From contig CAKPRZ010000001.1 in the NCBI GenBank assembly GCA_934183165.1, forward strand, positions 122,606-186,605: a DNA stretch of 64,000 bases. Reading direction: 5' to 3'. The notes beneath the pieces were generated by a model. That model saw only the letters and a program-made list of their open reading frames with translations, searched no databases and was not told where the DNA came from. Position numbers and translations under genes: made by a program. This DNA comes from an uncultured Bacilli bacterium. GTDB taxonomy: Bacteria; Bacillota_I; Bacilli_A; RF39; UBA660. Of this stretch, positions 34,060-43,860 are shown piece after piece (positions within the stretch are counted from its first letter, which is position 1; each line of letters opens with the position of its first letter).

Positions 34060-35334
34060 TTATTCACCAGATCTTAATTTATCCATATCTACTCCTTGAC
34101 CTTCTAGGTATTCAAGTAAATATTTACTTACAGGATTATATGTTTCAACTCCTGAAATAGTTTTTTTATAAATAGTGTTAGATCCAATTTCATTATTTTC
34201 ATCTACATAAAATTCAGTAACTTCTGCAACTTCTCTTACGAAACGTTTTTCACTAGGAGAATATCTACCTCTTACCATAACTCCTAATTGAACATATCTA
34301 TATATTGTTTTTAAGAATTGTTCAACATCAATATTAGATTCAAGTAAGCTATACATACGATGAGGTATACTTACAGCTTTATCAGCATGAATTGTTGATA
34401 AAATATTATGTCCTGAAGAAATTGAGTTACGAACAGCAGTAACAGCTTCAGCACTACGAACTTCTGATAGTAATATCCATTTTGGATTTTGTCTCATACA
34501 AGTAACCAAAACATCAGAGTATGATGCGATATTATTTGTTTTCATAGCTACAATATCACGTTCAGGAAATATTCTATCTAAGTGAAGTTCTAGTGTATCT
34601 TCTATTGTAATTATTTTTTCATTATAAGCAGTATGACTAGCTAAATATTTAACAAGTTCTGTTTTACCACTACCAGTCTCTCCACAGACAATGATATTAC
34701 AATGTCCTTCTACTGCATGAATTAAGAAATTATGAATATCTAGATTGATATATTTTTCTCTTAAGATTTTATCTTTTTCTAGTCTTATTTTAGCTGGTGT
34801 TTTACGGAAAACTGCCGCTACTCCATTTCTAGCAATCGAGTGATGAACAAAGTTCATACGAAGTTCAGCGCTTTCTGAGTCAAGGAATGGATGAGCAGTA
34901 TTAAATGACTTACCCATTATGTTTGAACATTGAAAAGCTATTTTTTCAATTAAAGCATTATTAACTCCTGGTTCATCAACTCTAAAAACTCCTCTATCAA
35001 GAGTTTTCAACCATAACTGTCCACCATTACTATAAGAAATATCTGTAACATTATCGTCATCTAAATATTTCTTTAATGGTCCAAAGTCCATACTTGAGAA
35101 TATTGCTTCTTCTTCAATTCTCTCATCAGCATTTAGATTAATTTCTTTTTTTATGTCTGTATTATTAGTAGTATTTACTTGCTGAGGTGTTGGTTGAACT
35201 TGTTGTACTGGTGTTCCAGCATTTGTATTAGTTACATTTTGTTGTGTAGGTACTTGCTGTGTTGTTGTGTTATTTACTACATTATTATTAGTCGTACCAT
35301 ACCCCATTCCATTTAAGTTCATCTCTGGATCCAT
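34060..35334 (-). CDS. cpaF: CpaF/TadA-type secretion ATPase (locus 1)
   Basis: 424 residues. Asn/Gln/Thr-rich N-terminus of about 75 residues (NNNVVNNTTTQQ..., PTPQQ), then the GspE/VirB11 fold: ITDISYSNGGQLWLK, Walker A CGETGSGKTELVKYL, Asp box IITIEDTLELHLD, Walker B region WILLSEVRSAEAVTAVRNSISSGHN with the His box STIHADKAVSIPHR. The disordered N-terminus is unusual for CpaF. It lies in the Tad unit, but VirB11 of T4SS belongs to the same family and no separate VirB11 is present, so it could serve both machines. Confidence 0.9.
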   Translation of the reverse strand: MDPEMNLNGMGYGTTNNNVVNNTTTQQVPTQQNVTNTNAGTPVQQVQPTPQQVNTTNNTDIKKEINLNADERIEEEAIFSSMDFGPLKKYLDDDNVTDISYSNGGQLWLKTLDRGVFRVDEPGVNNALIEKIAFQCSNIMGKSFNTAHPFLDSESAELRMNFVHHSIARNGVAAVFRKTPAKIRLEKDKILREKYINLDIHNFLIHAVEGHCNIIVCGETGSGKTELVKYLASHTAYNEKIITIEDTLELHLDRIFPERDIVAMKTNNIASYSDVLVTCMRQNPKWILLSEVRSAEAVTAVRNSISSGHNILSTIHADKAVSIPHRMYSLLESNIDVEQFLKTIYRYVQLGVMVRGRYSPSEKRFVREVAEVTEFYVDENNEIGSNTIYKKTISGVETYNPVSKYLLEYLEGQGVDMDKLRSGE

Positions 35335-35343
35335 AATATCCCT

Positions 35344-36207
35344 CTATTCTTCATTTAATTTTGAATTTTTTTCTATTTCATTTATATCGATATCTTTAGT
35401 TTTGTCTTCAATATAATTTTGTAACTGTTCACTTGTAATAGTAGCAACTACTTTTTCACCATCTTCAGATTCATATTTTTGTCCTCTTGGAACAATAATA
35501 AATTCTATTTCAGCTACTCCACTTAATTTTGAGAAGTATTCAGCTTTTTTCATAAGTAAAGCTTGTTCTTCTGGTACAGAGAATAATACACTAGCAGGTT
35601 CTCTTGTTTCATCTGAACCAAATACGTTTTTTCCATCAGCAGTTTTAACAGCTAATATTTTAATTTTATTAATTAATTTACCAACAATAATTTCATTATC
35701 TGTTTTCTTATTGTTAGAATCTTCTGGTAATACACCAACTGTTCTAACATATAAATCAAAGTAATCACCTGGCACTAAAGAGTTATAATAACTTGTTGCC
35801 ATATTTACTTTTAAATATAATAATGTTTCTCCATCTGGTATATCAAGTAGAGCTGATGTTGGTAGGTTATCTTTTGTTGTTATCGCATTCTTATAGAAGA
35901 AGCTTCCAGAGTATATAGTTGACTCTAATTTAGCATACTTACCTATTACATCTGCTGATTGTGTAAATATAACATCTTTATTTACTGCATCTGCAGCTAT
36001 TGTCATAGTACCTACCATTTCTGAAGTTATTTTTGTTTGTGGACTTATAGTTTGTTTTGCATAAACTACTTTTACTGGACTAGTAGCAGCATTGATTCTA
36101 AAATTATAGAAAATAACTAATATAACTCCTATTAAAATAAATGCAAGTGCTGTTACAAAGTTTTTGTTACTAAAAGCTTTTTTTAGTTTCATCGAAAAAT
36201 TATTCAT
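35344..36207 (-). CDS. cpaB: CpaB-like SAF-domain protein
   Basis: 287 residues. Membrane helix (about 17-34), then a SAF domain (VVYAKQTISPQTKITSEMVGTMTIAADAVNKD) and an RcpC/CpaB-type region (GDYFDLYVRTVGVL...IKILAVKTADGKNV). CpaB sits at the pilus exit, in Gram-negatives next to the secretin; Gram-positive Tad loci have CpaB without secretin, as here. C-terminal acidic tail. Ribosome site GGGAGATGG. Confidence 0.83.
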   Translation of the reverse strand: MNNFSMKLKKAFSNKNFVTALAFILIGVILVIFYNFRINAATSPVKVVYAKQTISPQTKITSEMVGTMTIAADAVNKDVIFTQSADVIGKYAKLESTIYSGSFFYKNAITTKDNLPTSALLDIPDGETLLYLKVNMATSYYNSLVPGDYFDLYVRTVGVLPEDSNNKKTDNEIIVGKLINKIKILAVKTADGKNVFGSDETREPASVLFSVPEEQALLMKKAEYFSKLSGVAEIEFIIVPRGQKYESEDGEKVVATITSEQLQNYIEDKTKDIDINEIEKNSKLNEE

Positions 36208-36222
36208 ATTCCATCTCCCTTT

Positions 36223-36705
36223 CTAATCCTTTGTTTCTAGTATTGATGTTAATTTAGTTGTTATGATCGTATTATCGTCGCCTGTTTTTCTACCTCTAAA
36301 TAACTTTCTTACCCAAGAATAATTTTGTTTTGCTTTAACCTTTAAACTTACTTTAGCTGGACACTCTTGAACTTTATAAATTTCAACAGTATAATCTGTG
36401 TTCTGAGCTGCAACTTCAGAAAATCTTCTAGCAAAGTTTTCAACAAATTTTTCTGTTACTATTCTTATTGTACCAGGTTGTCCTGAATCACAATCAATAG
36501 TATTTATCTTATCCACCTCATCTTGAGTTAAGCCTATTTGATAAGCAACATCATCAACTGAATCTAGCATAGCGTTTTGTGTTGCTTCTTTTAAAAGATA
36601 ATAATCATGTTCATCTTTTACACTAATATTACCGAAAAGCATAAGAAGTGCAGCAGCAACTATGCCTAATATCAAGAATAAATATCCCCACATTGACTCT
36701 GACAT
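36223..36705 (-). CDS. Single-pass pseudopilin-like protein
   Basis: 160 residues from ATG 36705 (GGAAGGGGG upstream; the stop of the 960-residue gene is 2 bases before). N-terminal MSESMWGYLFLILGIVAAAL helix, then HDYYLLKEATQNAMLDSVDDVAY and a beta-type domain with two Cys (TIDCDSG, QECPAK). Position and shape suggest a TadE/TadG- or pseudopilin-like minor subunit; not recognised as a named family. Confidence 0.6.
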   Translation of the reverse strand: MSESMWGYLFLILGIVAAALLMLFGNISVKDEHDYYLLKEATQNAMLDSVDDVAYQIGLTQDEVDKINTIDCDSGQPGTIRIVTEKFVENFARRFSEVAAQNTDYTVEIYKVQECPAKVSLKVKAKQNYSWVRKLFRGRKTGDDNTIITTKLTSILETKD

Positions 36706-36707
36706 AA

Positions 36708-39590
36708 TTAATCTGCCCCCTTCCAATAATCTTCATTAACTCTTGTAAAGATTGATGTATTATTATCTACATAATCACTCCTAAAGAATGACCCATTTGT
36801 TTCATATTTACCAATAAAGTCAGCATATACATTTTTACCTGAATCTTTTGTATCTTGCTTTATTCTTTTAATATTATCAGCACTCAAATTTATTACATAT
36901 ATAGGCTGTTCATTATAATCATTATCGTCTACTGTATATTTTTGTTCGTAACCTTTCCAATTAGTACCTGCGTTACGCTTTGGAAAAGCATTAAACTTAA
37001 ATGTAGGATTATCACTTTCACCTAAAGCTATTGGTCTATAAGTATAACCTTCACCAATTTTAGTAGTAGTACATGTATTTATACAAGAATCCTCAGATTT
37101 ATATCCAGAATTTTCATAATTAATATGACACCAATCTTTTATTTGTGTTGTTTGATTTGGTTTAAATTTATTTTCACAAAGTTCTTTTCCATCTTGATTA
37201 CTACAATCTGATACACAGGAATCATAACTTCCATATCCAGCTGTATCTTTATCCCAATTTTCTCTACAATATTTTTTGATGCCTGCATAATTAGCCGGTT
37301 TATATAAAACCTTACATGTTTTACTACCAACTGGTGTCTCTTTATTTCTTATTATTACTGGACAACTAACTGTCACATTATTTCCACTAGCAGTAGTATA
37401 TGTTACACTTCCATCAACTTTCTTTGTTTCGTTGTGGTTAAGAGTAATTATATCTGAATGTTCACTATTACAATTAGTAAGAGTTCTACCATTAAATTTA
37501 CAACTAACACCTAAATCACTTCTATTAGTAACGTTATATTTTACTTTATATTTTTTATCTTCTATTTTTTCAAAAGATATATTACATTCTGCCGTCTCAT
37601 CTTTTGTTTCATTTAAATAGTAACACTTGTTTTCCTTAATACAACTATCATTTTTTAAACTTTCTTTTGTAACTTTAACTTCTACAGGAACTTTTGTTTT
37701 TAATTTACCATCGGCATTTGTAACTTTCTTAATATAATATCCATAATAGAAAGTTTCAGCTTTGCCATCATTATTACAAGTTAAATCATCTGTACTAGAA
37801 TTCCAAACAACTTCTTGTGTATTATCCTTCAAATGATAACACATTTGTGGTAATTCCCATGATGATGTGTTAGTCGATTCAAAAGTTGCTTTTAAATTTT
37901 TATTTAAATTTTCTCTAACATCCCCATAGTTATGAATAGTTCCACTATTAACTGATTTTCTTGTGGTATCTGAAGTATTATCAATTTTCTTATGAAGTGA
38001 TTTAGTATCATTCCCATTTACTGTCATTTTGATTGTATCGGAATCATCCCATTTACATTTATAGTTTTCGTCTGTAGTACTTGTAGTCAATGTTTGAAAA
38101 TTTTTAAGAGCCTTTTCAGGAACAGAATTACCTTTTCCTCTATTGCTTCTTTTTAACGCTGCGTATTCAAATTCATATTTCTTTGTATTAAAAGTTATTG
38201 TACAAGTTTTAATACCGTTTGTATCAACAAAGTAATTAAATCCGCCTAAACTGTTTATAAAAACCTTAGGTAATCCACTCGAATAATTTAAAGTTAATTT
38301 TTCAGTACATTCCCTTTTATAATATTCGGAAGGAATACATGTATAACTTTTTACAGTATTTATTGTTTGGCAAGTAGCACTATTAGTATTAGTACAAGTA
38401 TTAGCAGAACAAGTAGAACCCCTCGGATCAGAATATCCACAATGTTCAATACAAAACTTTTTTTTAGATGAATCAGTACTTTCTGGATCATTTTCACAAT
38501 AGTTTTCAGCACATTTTAACCTAGCATTAGTATCTCTAATTGTACCACTACAAGCAGAATTGCAACTCTGGATAATATCGGTTAATTTAAAAATTGTCAT
38601 TCCTATTGCACGATTACTCCAAATATTAGCTTGATTGATTTTTTCTGCAGGTCGCAAAATATTACTATCACTACCTCCAACAATAAGGTTTCCATTTACA
38701 TATACCGTACCATTTATATACATAGCCTCTGCATATCTAGCAAATACACCTGTATGATTATAAAATTGATTTAATTCAAATACCGTTCCAACATAATTTC
38801 TGTTTTCTTCAAATCCATTTGGTCTACTACTTGCATTATTAGTAGATATTGATCCTAAAATTTCAGCAGTGAAAAAATACCTTTTCGGATTAGCTTTAAT
38901 TTCATTCAATTCATTAGAAGTCAACTGATATTTATTTTTTATTTTTTCATAACCATTAAATGTTTTTATAATACTATTATTTTTTAGATATTCTTTTCTC
39001 TTACTTTTATCATAACCATTCCCTATCCATTCTAGAAAATTAGAATTATAAATAATAGGATCTCTATTATTAGCCCATCTTAATTGATTAGTATTTCCAT
39101 TTTTAAGTTTCACCAACTCATTCAATAGTGTATAATAATTGGTCAGACCTTTATACGTTGATGAGGTTAAACTAAACCTAGTACTATCTGGCCTTTTCCC
39201 ATTTTTTTTATCAGAAATAACATTACTACTTCTAGGGTCGGAAAACCTTTGTGGTTTAGTTTGCTTACCTTTTGAATCATATCCATAATCCCATGGTTTT
39301 CTTTCTTGAGTATTACTGCAAGATGATGATGGATTTCCACAAGCTGTGTCATATCTCCAAAAATCATGACTTTGTCCTACTTTTTTGGCTGTTGTAGAGT
39401 TAACATATTTGTACAAAGTAAATCTTAAACCCATACTATTATAACAATACCCAGTACCTAGACAACTATCTGCCCAATTACCAGTACCTGCTGTATCAAC
39501 AGGTTCTATTTCTATAGCTGCATAAACAGAATTAATTCCAAATACTGTGGCAAATATTACTGTCAAAAGAAATGCTTTTAATGATTTCAC
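36708..39590 (-). CDS. Large cysteine-rich exported protein of the Tad/T4SS locus
   Basis: 960 residues, GTG start at 39590 (AGAGGTGATCGT before it). Signal peptide (about 1-24, VYAAIEIE). More than 40 cysteines in clusters: CNSACSGTIRDTNARLKCAENYC, FCIEHCGYSDPRGSTCSANTCTNTNSATC, and in the C-terminal third two related units (CRENWDKDTAGYGSYDSCVSDCSN and CHINYENSGYKSEDSCINTC). No C-terminal membrane helix or sortase motif; it probably associates with the pilus. No homologue recognised. Its coupled place in front of the pseudopilin-like gene suggests a tip adhesin or a substrate of the system. Confidence 0.7.
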   Translation of the reverse strand: MKSLKAFLLTVIFATVFGINSVYAAIEIEPVDTAGTGNWADSCLGTGYCYNSMGLRFTLYKYVNSTTAKKVGQSHDFWRYDTACGNPSSSCSNTQERKPWDYGYDSKGKQTKPQRFSDPRSSNVISDKKNGKRPDSTRFSLTSSTYKGLTNYYTLLNELVKLKNGNTNQLRWANNRDPIIYNSNFLEWIGNGYDKSKRKEYLKNNSIIKTFNGYEKIKNKYQLTSNELNEIKANPKRYFFTAEILGSISTNNASSRPNGFEENRNYVGTVFELNQFYNHTGVFARYAEAMYINGTVYVNGNLIVGGSDSNILRPAEKINQANIWSNRAIGMTIFKLTDIIQSCNSACSGTIRDTNARLKCAENYCENDPESTDSSKKKFCIEHCGYSDPRGSTCSANTCTNTNSATCQTINTVKSYTCIPSEYYKRECTEKLTLNYSSGLPKVFINSLGGFNYFVDTNGIKTCTITFNTKKYEFEYAALKRSNRGKGNSVPEKALKNFQTLTTSTTDENYKCKWDDSDTIKMTVNGNDTKSLHKKIDNTSDTTRKSVNSGTIHNYGDVRENLNKNLKATFESTNTSSWELPQMCYHLKDNTQEVVWNSSTDDLTCNNDGKAETFYYGYYIKKVTNADGKLKTKVPVEVKVTKESLKNDSCIKENKCYYLNETKDETAECNISFEKIEDKKYKVKYNVTNRSDLGVSCKFNGRTLTNCNSEHSDIITLNHNETKKVDGSVTYTTASGNNVTVSCPVIIRNKETPVGSKTCKVLYKPANYAGIKKYCRENWDKDTAGYGSYDSCVSDCSNQDGKELCENKFKPNQTTQIKDWCHINYENSGYKSEDSCINTCTTTKIGEGYTYRPIALGESDNPTFKFNAFPKRNAGTNWKGYEQKYTVDDNDYNEQPIYVINLSADNIKRIKQDTKDSGKNVYADFIGKYETNGSFFRSDYVDNNTSIFTRVNEDYWKGAD

Positions 39591-39600
39591 ACGATCACCT

Positions 39601-40221
39601 CTAAATATCTATTTTCTTCTTCTTAAATTTTTTATAAACTAATATAACAACTACTATTCCAACAACAGAAGAAAAACTAATTAATATTATATTTTTATTT
39701 TCTTTAATAACTTCCAAGAATGTTTTTTTCTTTTTCACTTCTTTTTGCTCGCTAGATTTTAATTTTTCTGTAAATTCTTCTAACGTCATTCTATTAATGT
39801 TATACCATTTCTGACATAAAACACTATCACTATATTGTTTACATATATCACTATTATAATATTGATTATAAGAAGGAGCTTTTATCCTAATAGTTCTTAA
39901 AACTTCTTCATTGCAATTTGTCTTATCACTTGCGGTTATATAATATCTGTAACTACTACCTGGAAATAGTTGCCCTACAAATGATTTGTTTTTATTGTAT
40001 ATTTCAGAAAAATCATCAATGATTATTTTTTCATTTAAATTATATACATATAAATTAAACACTCCAACTTTTTCATTAAATTCATAAGAAGTTTCTACTT
40101 TTTTTGCTAGTTCCTTTAATTCTTTTAGCTCTTTATCAGTACACTCTGCTGCTTTAACATCAATAACACATAGAAAAGTGCAAAACACAAAAAAACAAAT
40201 ATTAAGAATTTTATTCTTCAT
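39601..40221 (-). CDS. Exported protein with C-terminal anchor, first gene of the locus
   Basis: 206 residues. Signal peptide (about 1-24, VKAAECTD), extracellular domain of about 145 residues with Cys (ECTDKEL, KTNCNEE, SDICKQYSDSVLCQKWY), a membrane helix (about 178-199) and a KKFKKKKIDI tail, so type I topology. 10 bases before the GTG of the 960-residue gene, hence a likely partner: a membrane anchor for the cysteine-rich protein. No known family. Confidence 0.62.
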   Translation of the reverse strand: MKNKILNICFFVFCTFLCVIDVKAAECTDKELKELKELAKKVETSYEFNEKVGVFNLYVYNLNEKIIIDDFSEIYNKNKSFVGQLFPGSSYRYYITASDKTNCNEEVLRTIRIKAPSYNQYYNSDICKQYSDSVLCQKWYNINRMTLEEFTEKLKSSEQKEVKKKKTFLEVIKENKNIILISFSSVVGIVVVILVYKKFKKKKIDI

Positions 40222-40252
40222 ATCAAACTCTCCTACTATTATAATTAATATA

Positions 40253-40281
40253 ATTATATCCCAGAATTTGTAAAATTACAA
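40253..40281 (-). promoter_or_regulatory. Promoter of the Tad/adhesin operon
   Basis: Minus strand: -35 TTGTAA (40276-40281), 17-base spacer, -10 TATAAT (40253-40258). About 30 bases before the first gene of the unit. Same form as the pilin promoter at 32274-32302. Confidence 0.8.
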
Positions 40282-40313
40282 TATTATATTTACATGTAAT
40301 ACTTTTTTAATTA

Positions 40314-40342
40314 TTGTATATTTTAATTAAATGTGTTAGTAT
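40314..40342 (+). promoter_or_regulatory. Promoter of the thioredoxin-like lipoprotein gene
   Basis: -35 TTGTAT (40314-40319), 17-base spacer, -10 TAGTAT (40337-40342), 18 bases before the ATG. Divergent from the Tad promoter, 32 bases apart. Confidence 0.6.
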
Positions 40343-40360
40343 GTTTTAGAGGTGTTAGGT

Positions 40361-40771
40361 ATGAAAAATACAATTAAATTATTTGTTCTATTAAGCTTTG
40401 TAATGCTTATCACAGGATGTGGGATAAATCCTATTAAATCAATTAGTTATAGTGATTTAGAAAAAAAATTAAATAATAAAGATACTTTTATATTAGAAGT
40501 AGTTCAAGATGGATGTCATAATTGTGAATCATTTACTCCAAAATTTAAAAAAATATTAAATAAAAATAAAATTGATGCTTATTCAGTTAACTTAACAAGT
40601 TTATCTAAAGAAGACACTAATAAGATTGATAATCTTTATAAAGTTAGTGGTACTCCTACTGTTATTTTTATAACTAAAGGTGAAGAAAAATCAATTTCTC
40701 AAAGAATTGTTGGAGATCGTAGTGATGATTTTATAATAGAAAAGTTAAAGATTGCTGGATATATTAAATAA
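40361..40771 (+). CDS. Thioredoxin-like lipoprotein
   Basis: 136 residues from ATG 40361 (GAGGTG upstream; the GTG at 40352 overlaps that site). Lipobox MLITGC (Cys about 20), then a thioredoxin fold: QDGCHNCESFTPKF (CxxC active site, about 50-53), cis-Pro loop VSGTPTVIFI. A membrane-tethered extracytoplasmic thiol-disulfide protein. It is divergently placed next to the cysteine-rich Tad/T4SS operon whose products carry many Cys, so it may help fold them (inference). Confidence 0.85.
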   Translation: MKNTIKLFVLLSFVMLITGCGINPIKSISYSDLEKKLNNKDTFILEVVQDGCHNCESFTPKFKKILNKNKIDAYSVNLTSLSKEDTNKIDNLYKVSGTPTVIFITKGEEKSISQRIVGDRSDDFIIEKLKIAGYIK

Positions 40772-40777
40772 ATTATT

Positions 40778-40818
40778 AAAAAAGTAACTATTAAGAATTT
40801 CTTGATAGTTACTTTTTT
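40778..40818. terminator. Bidirectional intrinsic terminator
   Basis: AAAAAAGTAACTAT (40778-40791) / ATAGTTACTTTTTT (40805-40818), 14-bp stem with T runs on both strands, between convergent genes. Confidence 0.9.
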
Positions 40819-42314
40819 ACTTCATATAATTTTCTATCTTTATCACTATAAACAAGATTATATTTTTTATTGTTCATACATTTATTTAAAGCATCCTGTT
40901 CATCTAATATTAGTAAATCAAAGTCATATGTATTTAAAAATACATCACATGACAATTTATACTTTTGTACATTATAATATTCTACAAATATATCTTTTTG
41001 TTTATTATTTTTCTTTAAGAACACTTCAGCTCTAGGATCAATATATGATTTAATACCCATATATTCAACATATCCACCATCATTATAGTCTGCATATACT
41101 TTTATTTTTTCTTTATCATAATGTTTAGTTATATAATTAACACTTTTCTCTAAACCTTTTGAAATGTATTTGTCAGTTCTTTTACTTTTTTCTAAAGTAA
41201 TAGATGAAAAGATAAAAACTGAAGCAATAAATAATACGTAGCATACTAATTTAAATACATTTATTACATGTTTAGAATATTTACTAAAATTATCTTTATA
41301 TACACTAAATTCGTTTTTTACATAGTAAGCAATAGGAAAAATCCCACCAATTAAAAAGTAAGCATAACTTTTATAATGTGACAATCCTAAATAAATAGTT
41401 CCACATACTAATAATAAATATCTAACTTCCAACTTTCCTTTTTTGTATTTAGCATATATAAAGCAAAATAGGAAAATAAAAGCTATGTTGATTTTTCCTA
41501 ATGCAAAAGCAAAAGATGGACTTATCATTTCTCCTATATAATTATTTATCTCAAATACTCCATAAGAATTAAAAAGATATTTAATAGCGTCTAATCCATA
41601 TGGATTAACAAGTCCACATAATAACATTATAATTAATACTATAAAAAGATTTTTTTTAGGATAACCATCACTTTTTATAAATACAAAATCAAATTTAAAT
41701 GAATTAATTAAGTATGGTAGCATAAATAGAAACAACATAAACCATACTGATGCATGTAGATTTATAAGTAATATGGATAGTATTGGTAAAGGAATTAAAT
41801 ATTTATTGTTTCTTTTTCTAACATAGGACTCCAATAAGTATAATTCTATTACTAAAATCAAATATGTAAATACTTGAGGTCTTGTTACCATAAATAATAA
41901 ACTCAAAGTACTTTCAACTACAAATGTGACAATACTAGATAAATAATATTTATTATCTGATATCAACATACATAATTTATGCATGAATATCGTTATAAAA
42001 AGAAGCATAACTGCAGGTATTAAACATAATGCCCACTTCCCTATATAATGAAAAGAAACCCAAAATATTACAGATGATAACCATTGTTGCATTACAAATG
42101 ATAAATTCGAATGTATTGTAAACGGTTCTATATGAGGTATTCCATGACTCAATACATAACGCCCATGATTTAATAAAAACCAAGTATCATTATCCAAATT
42201 AAAACAATTAATGAATATTAGTATTATTGGGATTAATAATATAAATCTAATCACAAATTTAGGAGGTTTATAACCAACAATTGTTCTTTTAATTTTGTTT
42301 AATTTATCTTTCAT
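40809..42314 (-). CDS. Polytopic membrane protein, GT-C glycosyltransferase-like
   Basis: 501 residues, about ten membrane helices and a soluble C-terminal domain (about 390-501). The first outside loop, NLDNDTWFLLNHGRYVLSHGIPHIEPFTIHSNLSFVMQQWLSS, has the acidic Asp and His/Glu arrangement seen at the start of GT-C type glycosyltransferases, which use lipid-linked sugars. Start directly follows the stop of the FAD enzyme (TAA-ATG). Acceptor unknown; the neighbours suggest envelope glycolipid or polymer work. Confidence 0.6.
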   Translation of the reverse strand: MKDKLNKIKRTIVGYKPPKFVIRFILLIPIILIFINCFNLDNDTWFLLNHGRYVLSHGIPHIEPFTIHSNLSFVMQQWLSSVIFWVSFHYIGKWALCLIPAVMLLFITIFMHKLCMLISDNKYYLSSIVTFVVESTLSLLFMVTRPQVFTYLILVIELYLLESYVRKRNNKYLIPLPILSILLINLHASVWFMLFLFMLPYLINSFKFDFVFIKSDGYPKKNLFIVLIIMLLCGLVNPYGLDAIKYLFNSYGVFEINNYIGEMISPSFAFALGKINIAFIFLFCFIYAKYKKGKLEVRYLLLVCGTIYLGLSHYKSYAYFLIGGIFPIAYYVKNEFSVYKDNFSKYSKHVINVFKLVCYVLFIASVFIFSSITLEKSKRTDKYISKGLEKSVNYITKHYDKEKIKVYADYNDGGYVEYMGIKSYIDPRAEVFLKKNNKQKDIFVEYYNVQKYKLSCDVFLNTYDFDLLILDEQDALNKCMNNKKYNLVYSDKDRKLYEVKK

Positions 42315-43859
42315 TTAACTATCGTTCTCCTTTTCTTCATGATAATCTGATTCTGTATTGACATTCCAAATATTAGATTTATCACTAATTGAATTATCAA
42401 TGTTGTAAACAGCTTCAAAGGAAGTCATCATAGAGTGATCCATATTATTATACCTATGTTGTCCATTTCTACCTACACAATATAAGTTATCAAATTTATT
42501 AATATAATCAATTAATTTATCTATATCTTTATAACTATCAAAATAAGCAGGATATGCTTTTTTTACTTTTTCAATATGATAATCCAAAATATCATCTTTA
42601 TCTATAACGTTCATTTTAACTAATTCTTTTGTTACAAATTCTAATCTTTTCTTATCACTTAATTTCCAGCATTCGTCACCTTCATTACAAAAATATTCTA
42701 ATCCTATCCATACTGTATTAAGTGGGTCCTTAACCATATAAGGACTCCAGTTATTAAACACTTGAATTCTCCCCAATTTACAGCTAGAATCCTGGACATA
42801 AATCCAACAATCAGGAATTATATTATTTAATGTTTTTATATTTGTTTCATTTTTTAAATTAAGTTTATCAACAAGTAATCCAACCGTTACAAAATCACGA
42901 TATGGAAGATTTTTAGCAATGTTTTTAATGTTTTTTGGAACTTTTCCATTTAAATTAACAACTAAATCTTTAAGTGGCATTGAAGAAATAAATATATCAG
43001 CTTTATACTCTATTAATTGATTTTTATTTTTACATATTACTGACGTTATTTTATCATTATTAAAATTTATTTTTACTACTTCATTATTTTTCTTTATTTT
43101 GCCACCTAATTTTTCAAATTTGCTTGCTACTTCTTCCCAAAGTTGTCCTGGTCCATACTTAGGATAAGAAAATTCTTCAATTAAAGATGTTTCTTTTTTA
43201 TTACCTATTTTTAGCATATCTTTGATAACTGCCATAATTGATAATCCTTTAACTCTCTGACTTCCCCAATCCGCAGATATATATTTAGGATGACGTCCCC
43301 ATAATTTTTCAGTATATCCTTCAAAAAACATACTATATAATTTTTTTCCAAAGCGATTGATATAAAAATTTTCTAATGAATCTTCCTTCTTTTTGATAAA
43401 AATGCTTTTTAAATAACTAAAGCCACTTGCCATAGTTCTTTTAAATCCCATGTTAACAAATGTTTCTTTTTTCATTTTGATAGGATAATCAAAAAATTTA
43501 TTTAAATAATATATTCTTGATATTCTTTGTCTTATAAGCATTACATTATCTTCTTTTTCAGGATCTTTTCCATTATCTATTAATTTCTTTTCTCTTCCTA
43601 ACAACTTATCATCAAAAGATGGTTTACCTTGTAGTGGCATAATATCATTCCAAAAATCATTTACTTGTTTGTCTTTTGAAAAGAATCTATGTCCCCCTAT
43701 ATCCATCCTGTTACCTTTATAATTAACTGTTCTAGAAATTCCTCCTATACAGTTACTAGCTTCTAATATAGTAACATCATATTTACCTTTTAATTTTTCT
43801 AATTCATATCCCGCAGTAAGTCCAGCTGGTCCCGCACCTATAATTATTACCTTTTTCAT
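42315..43859 (-). CDS. FAD-dependent oxidoreductase, UDP-galactopyranose mutase-like
   Basis: 514 residues from ATG 43859 (TGGAGAAATAAA before it). N-terminal FAD motif [17 protein letters not shown], then [15 protein letters not shown] and [14 protein letters not shown]; later [26 protein letters not shown], characteristic of UDP-galactopyranose mutase-like / amine-oxidase-superfamily proteins, and near the end [22 protein letters not shown] itself is about 370-390 residues, so this is the longer type found in polysaccharide clusters. Activity on a nucleotide sugar is inferred. Coupled to the GT-C-like gene. Confidence 0.85.
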   Translation of the reverse strand: MKKVIIIGAGPAGLTAGYELEKLKGKYDVTILEASNCIGGISRTVNYKGNRMDIGGHRFFSKDKQVNDFWNDIMPLQGKPSFDDKLLGREKKLIDNGKDPEKEDNVMLIRQRISRIYYLNKFFDYPIKMKKETFVNMGFKRTMASGFSYLKSIFIKKKEDSLENFYINRFGKKLYSMFFEGYTEKLWGRHPKYISADWGSQRVKGLSIMAVIKDMLKIGNKKETSLIEEFSYPKYGPGQLWEEVASKFEKLGGKIKKNNEVVKINFNNDKITSVICKNKNQLIEYKADIFISSMPLKDLVVNLNGKVPKNIKNIAKNLPYRDFVTVGLLVDKLNLKNETNIKTLNNIIPDCWIYVQDSSCKLGRIQVFNNWSPYMVKDPLNTVWIGLEYFCNEGDECWKLSDKKRLEFVTKELVKMNVIDKDDILDYHIEKVKKAYPAYFDSYKDIDKLIDYINKFDNLYCVGRNGQHRYNNMDHSMMTSFEAVYNIDNSISDKSNIWNVNTESDYHEEKENDS

Positions 43860-43860
43860 T

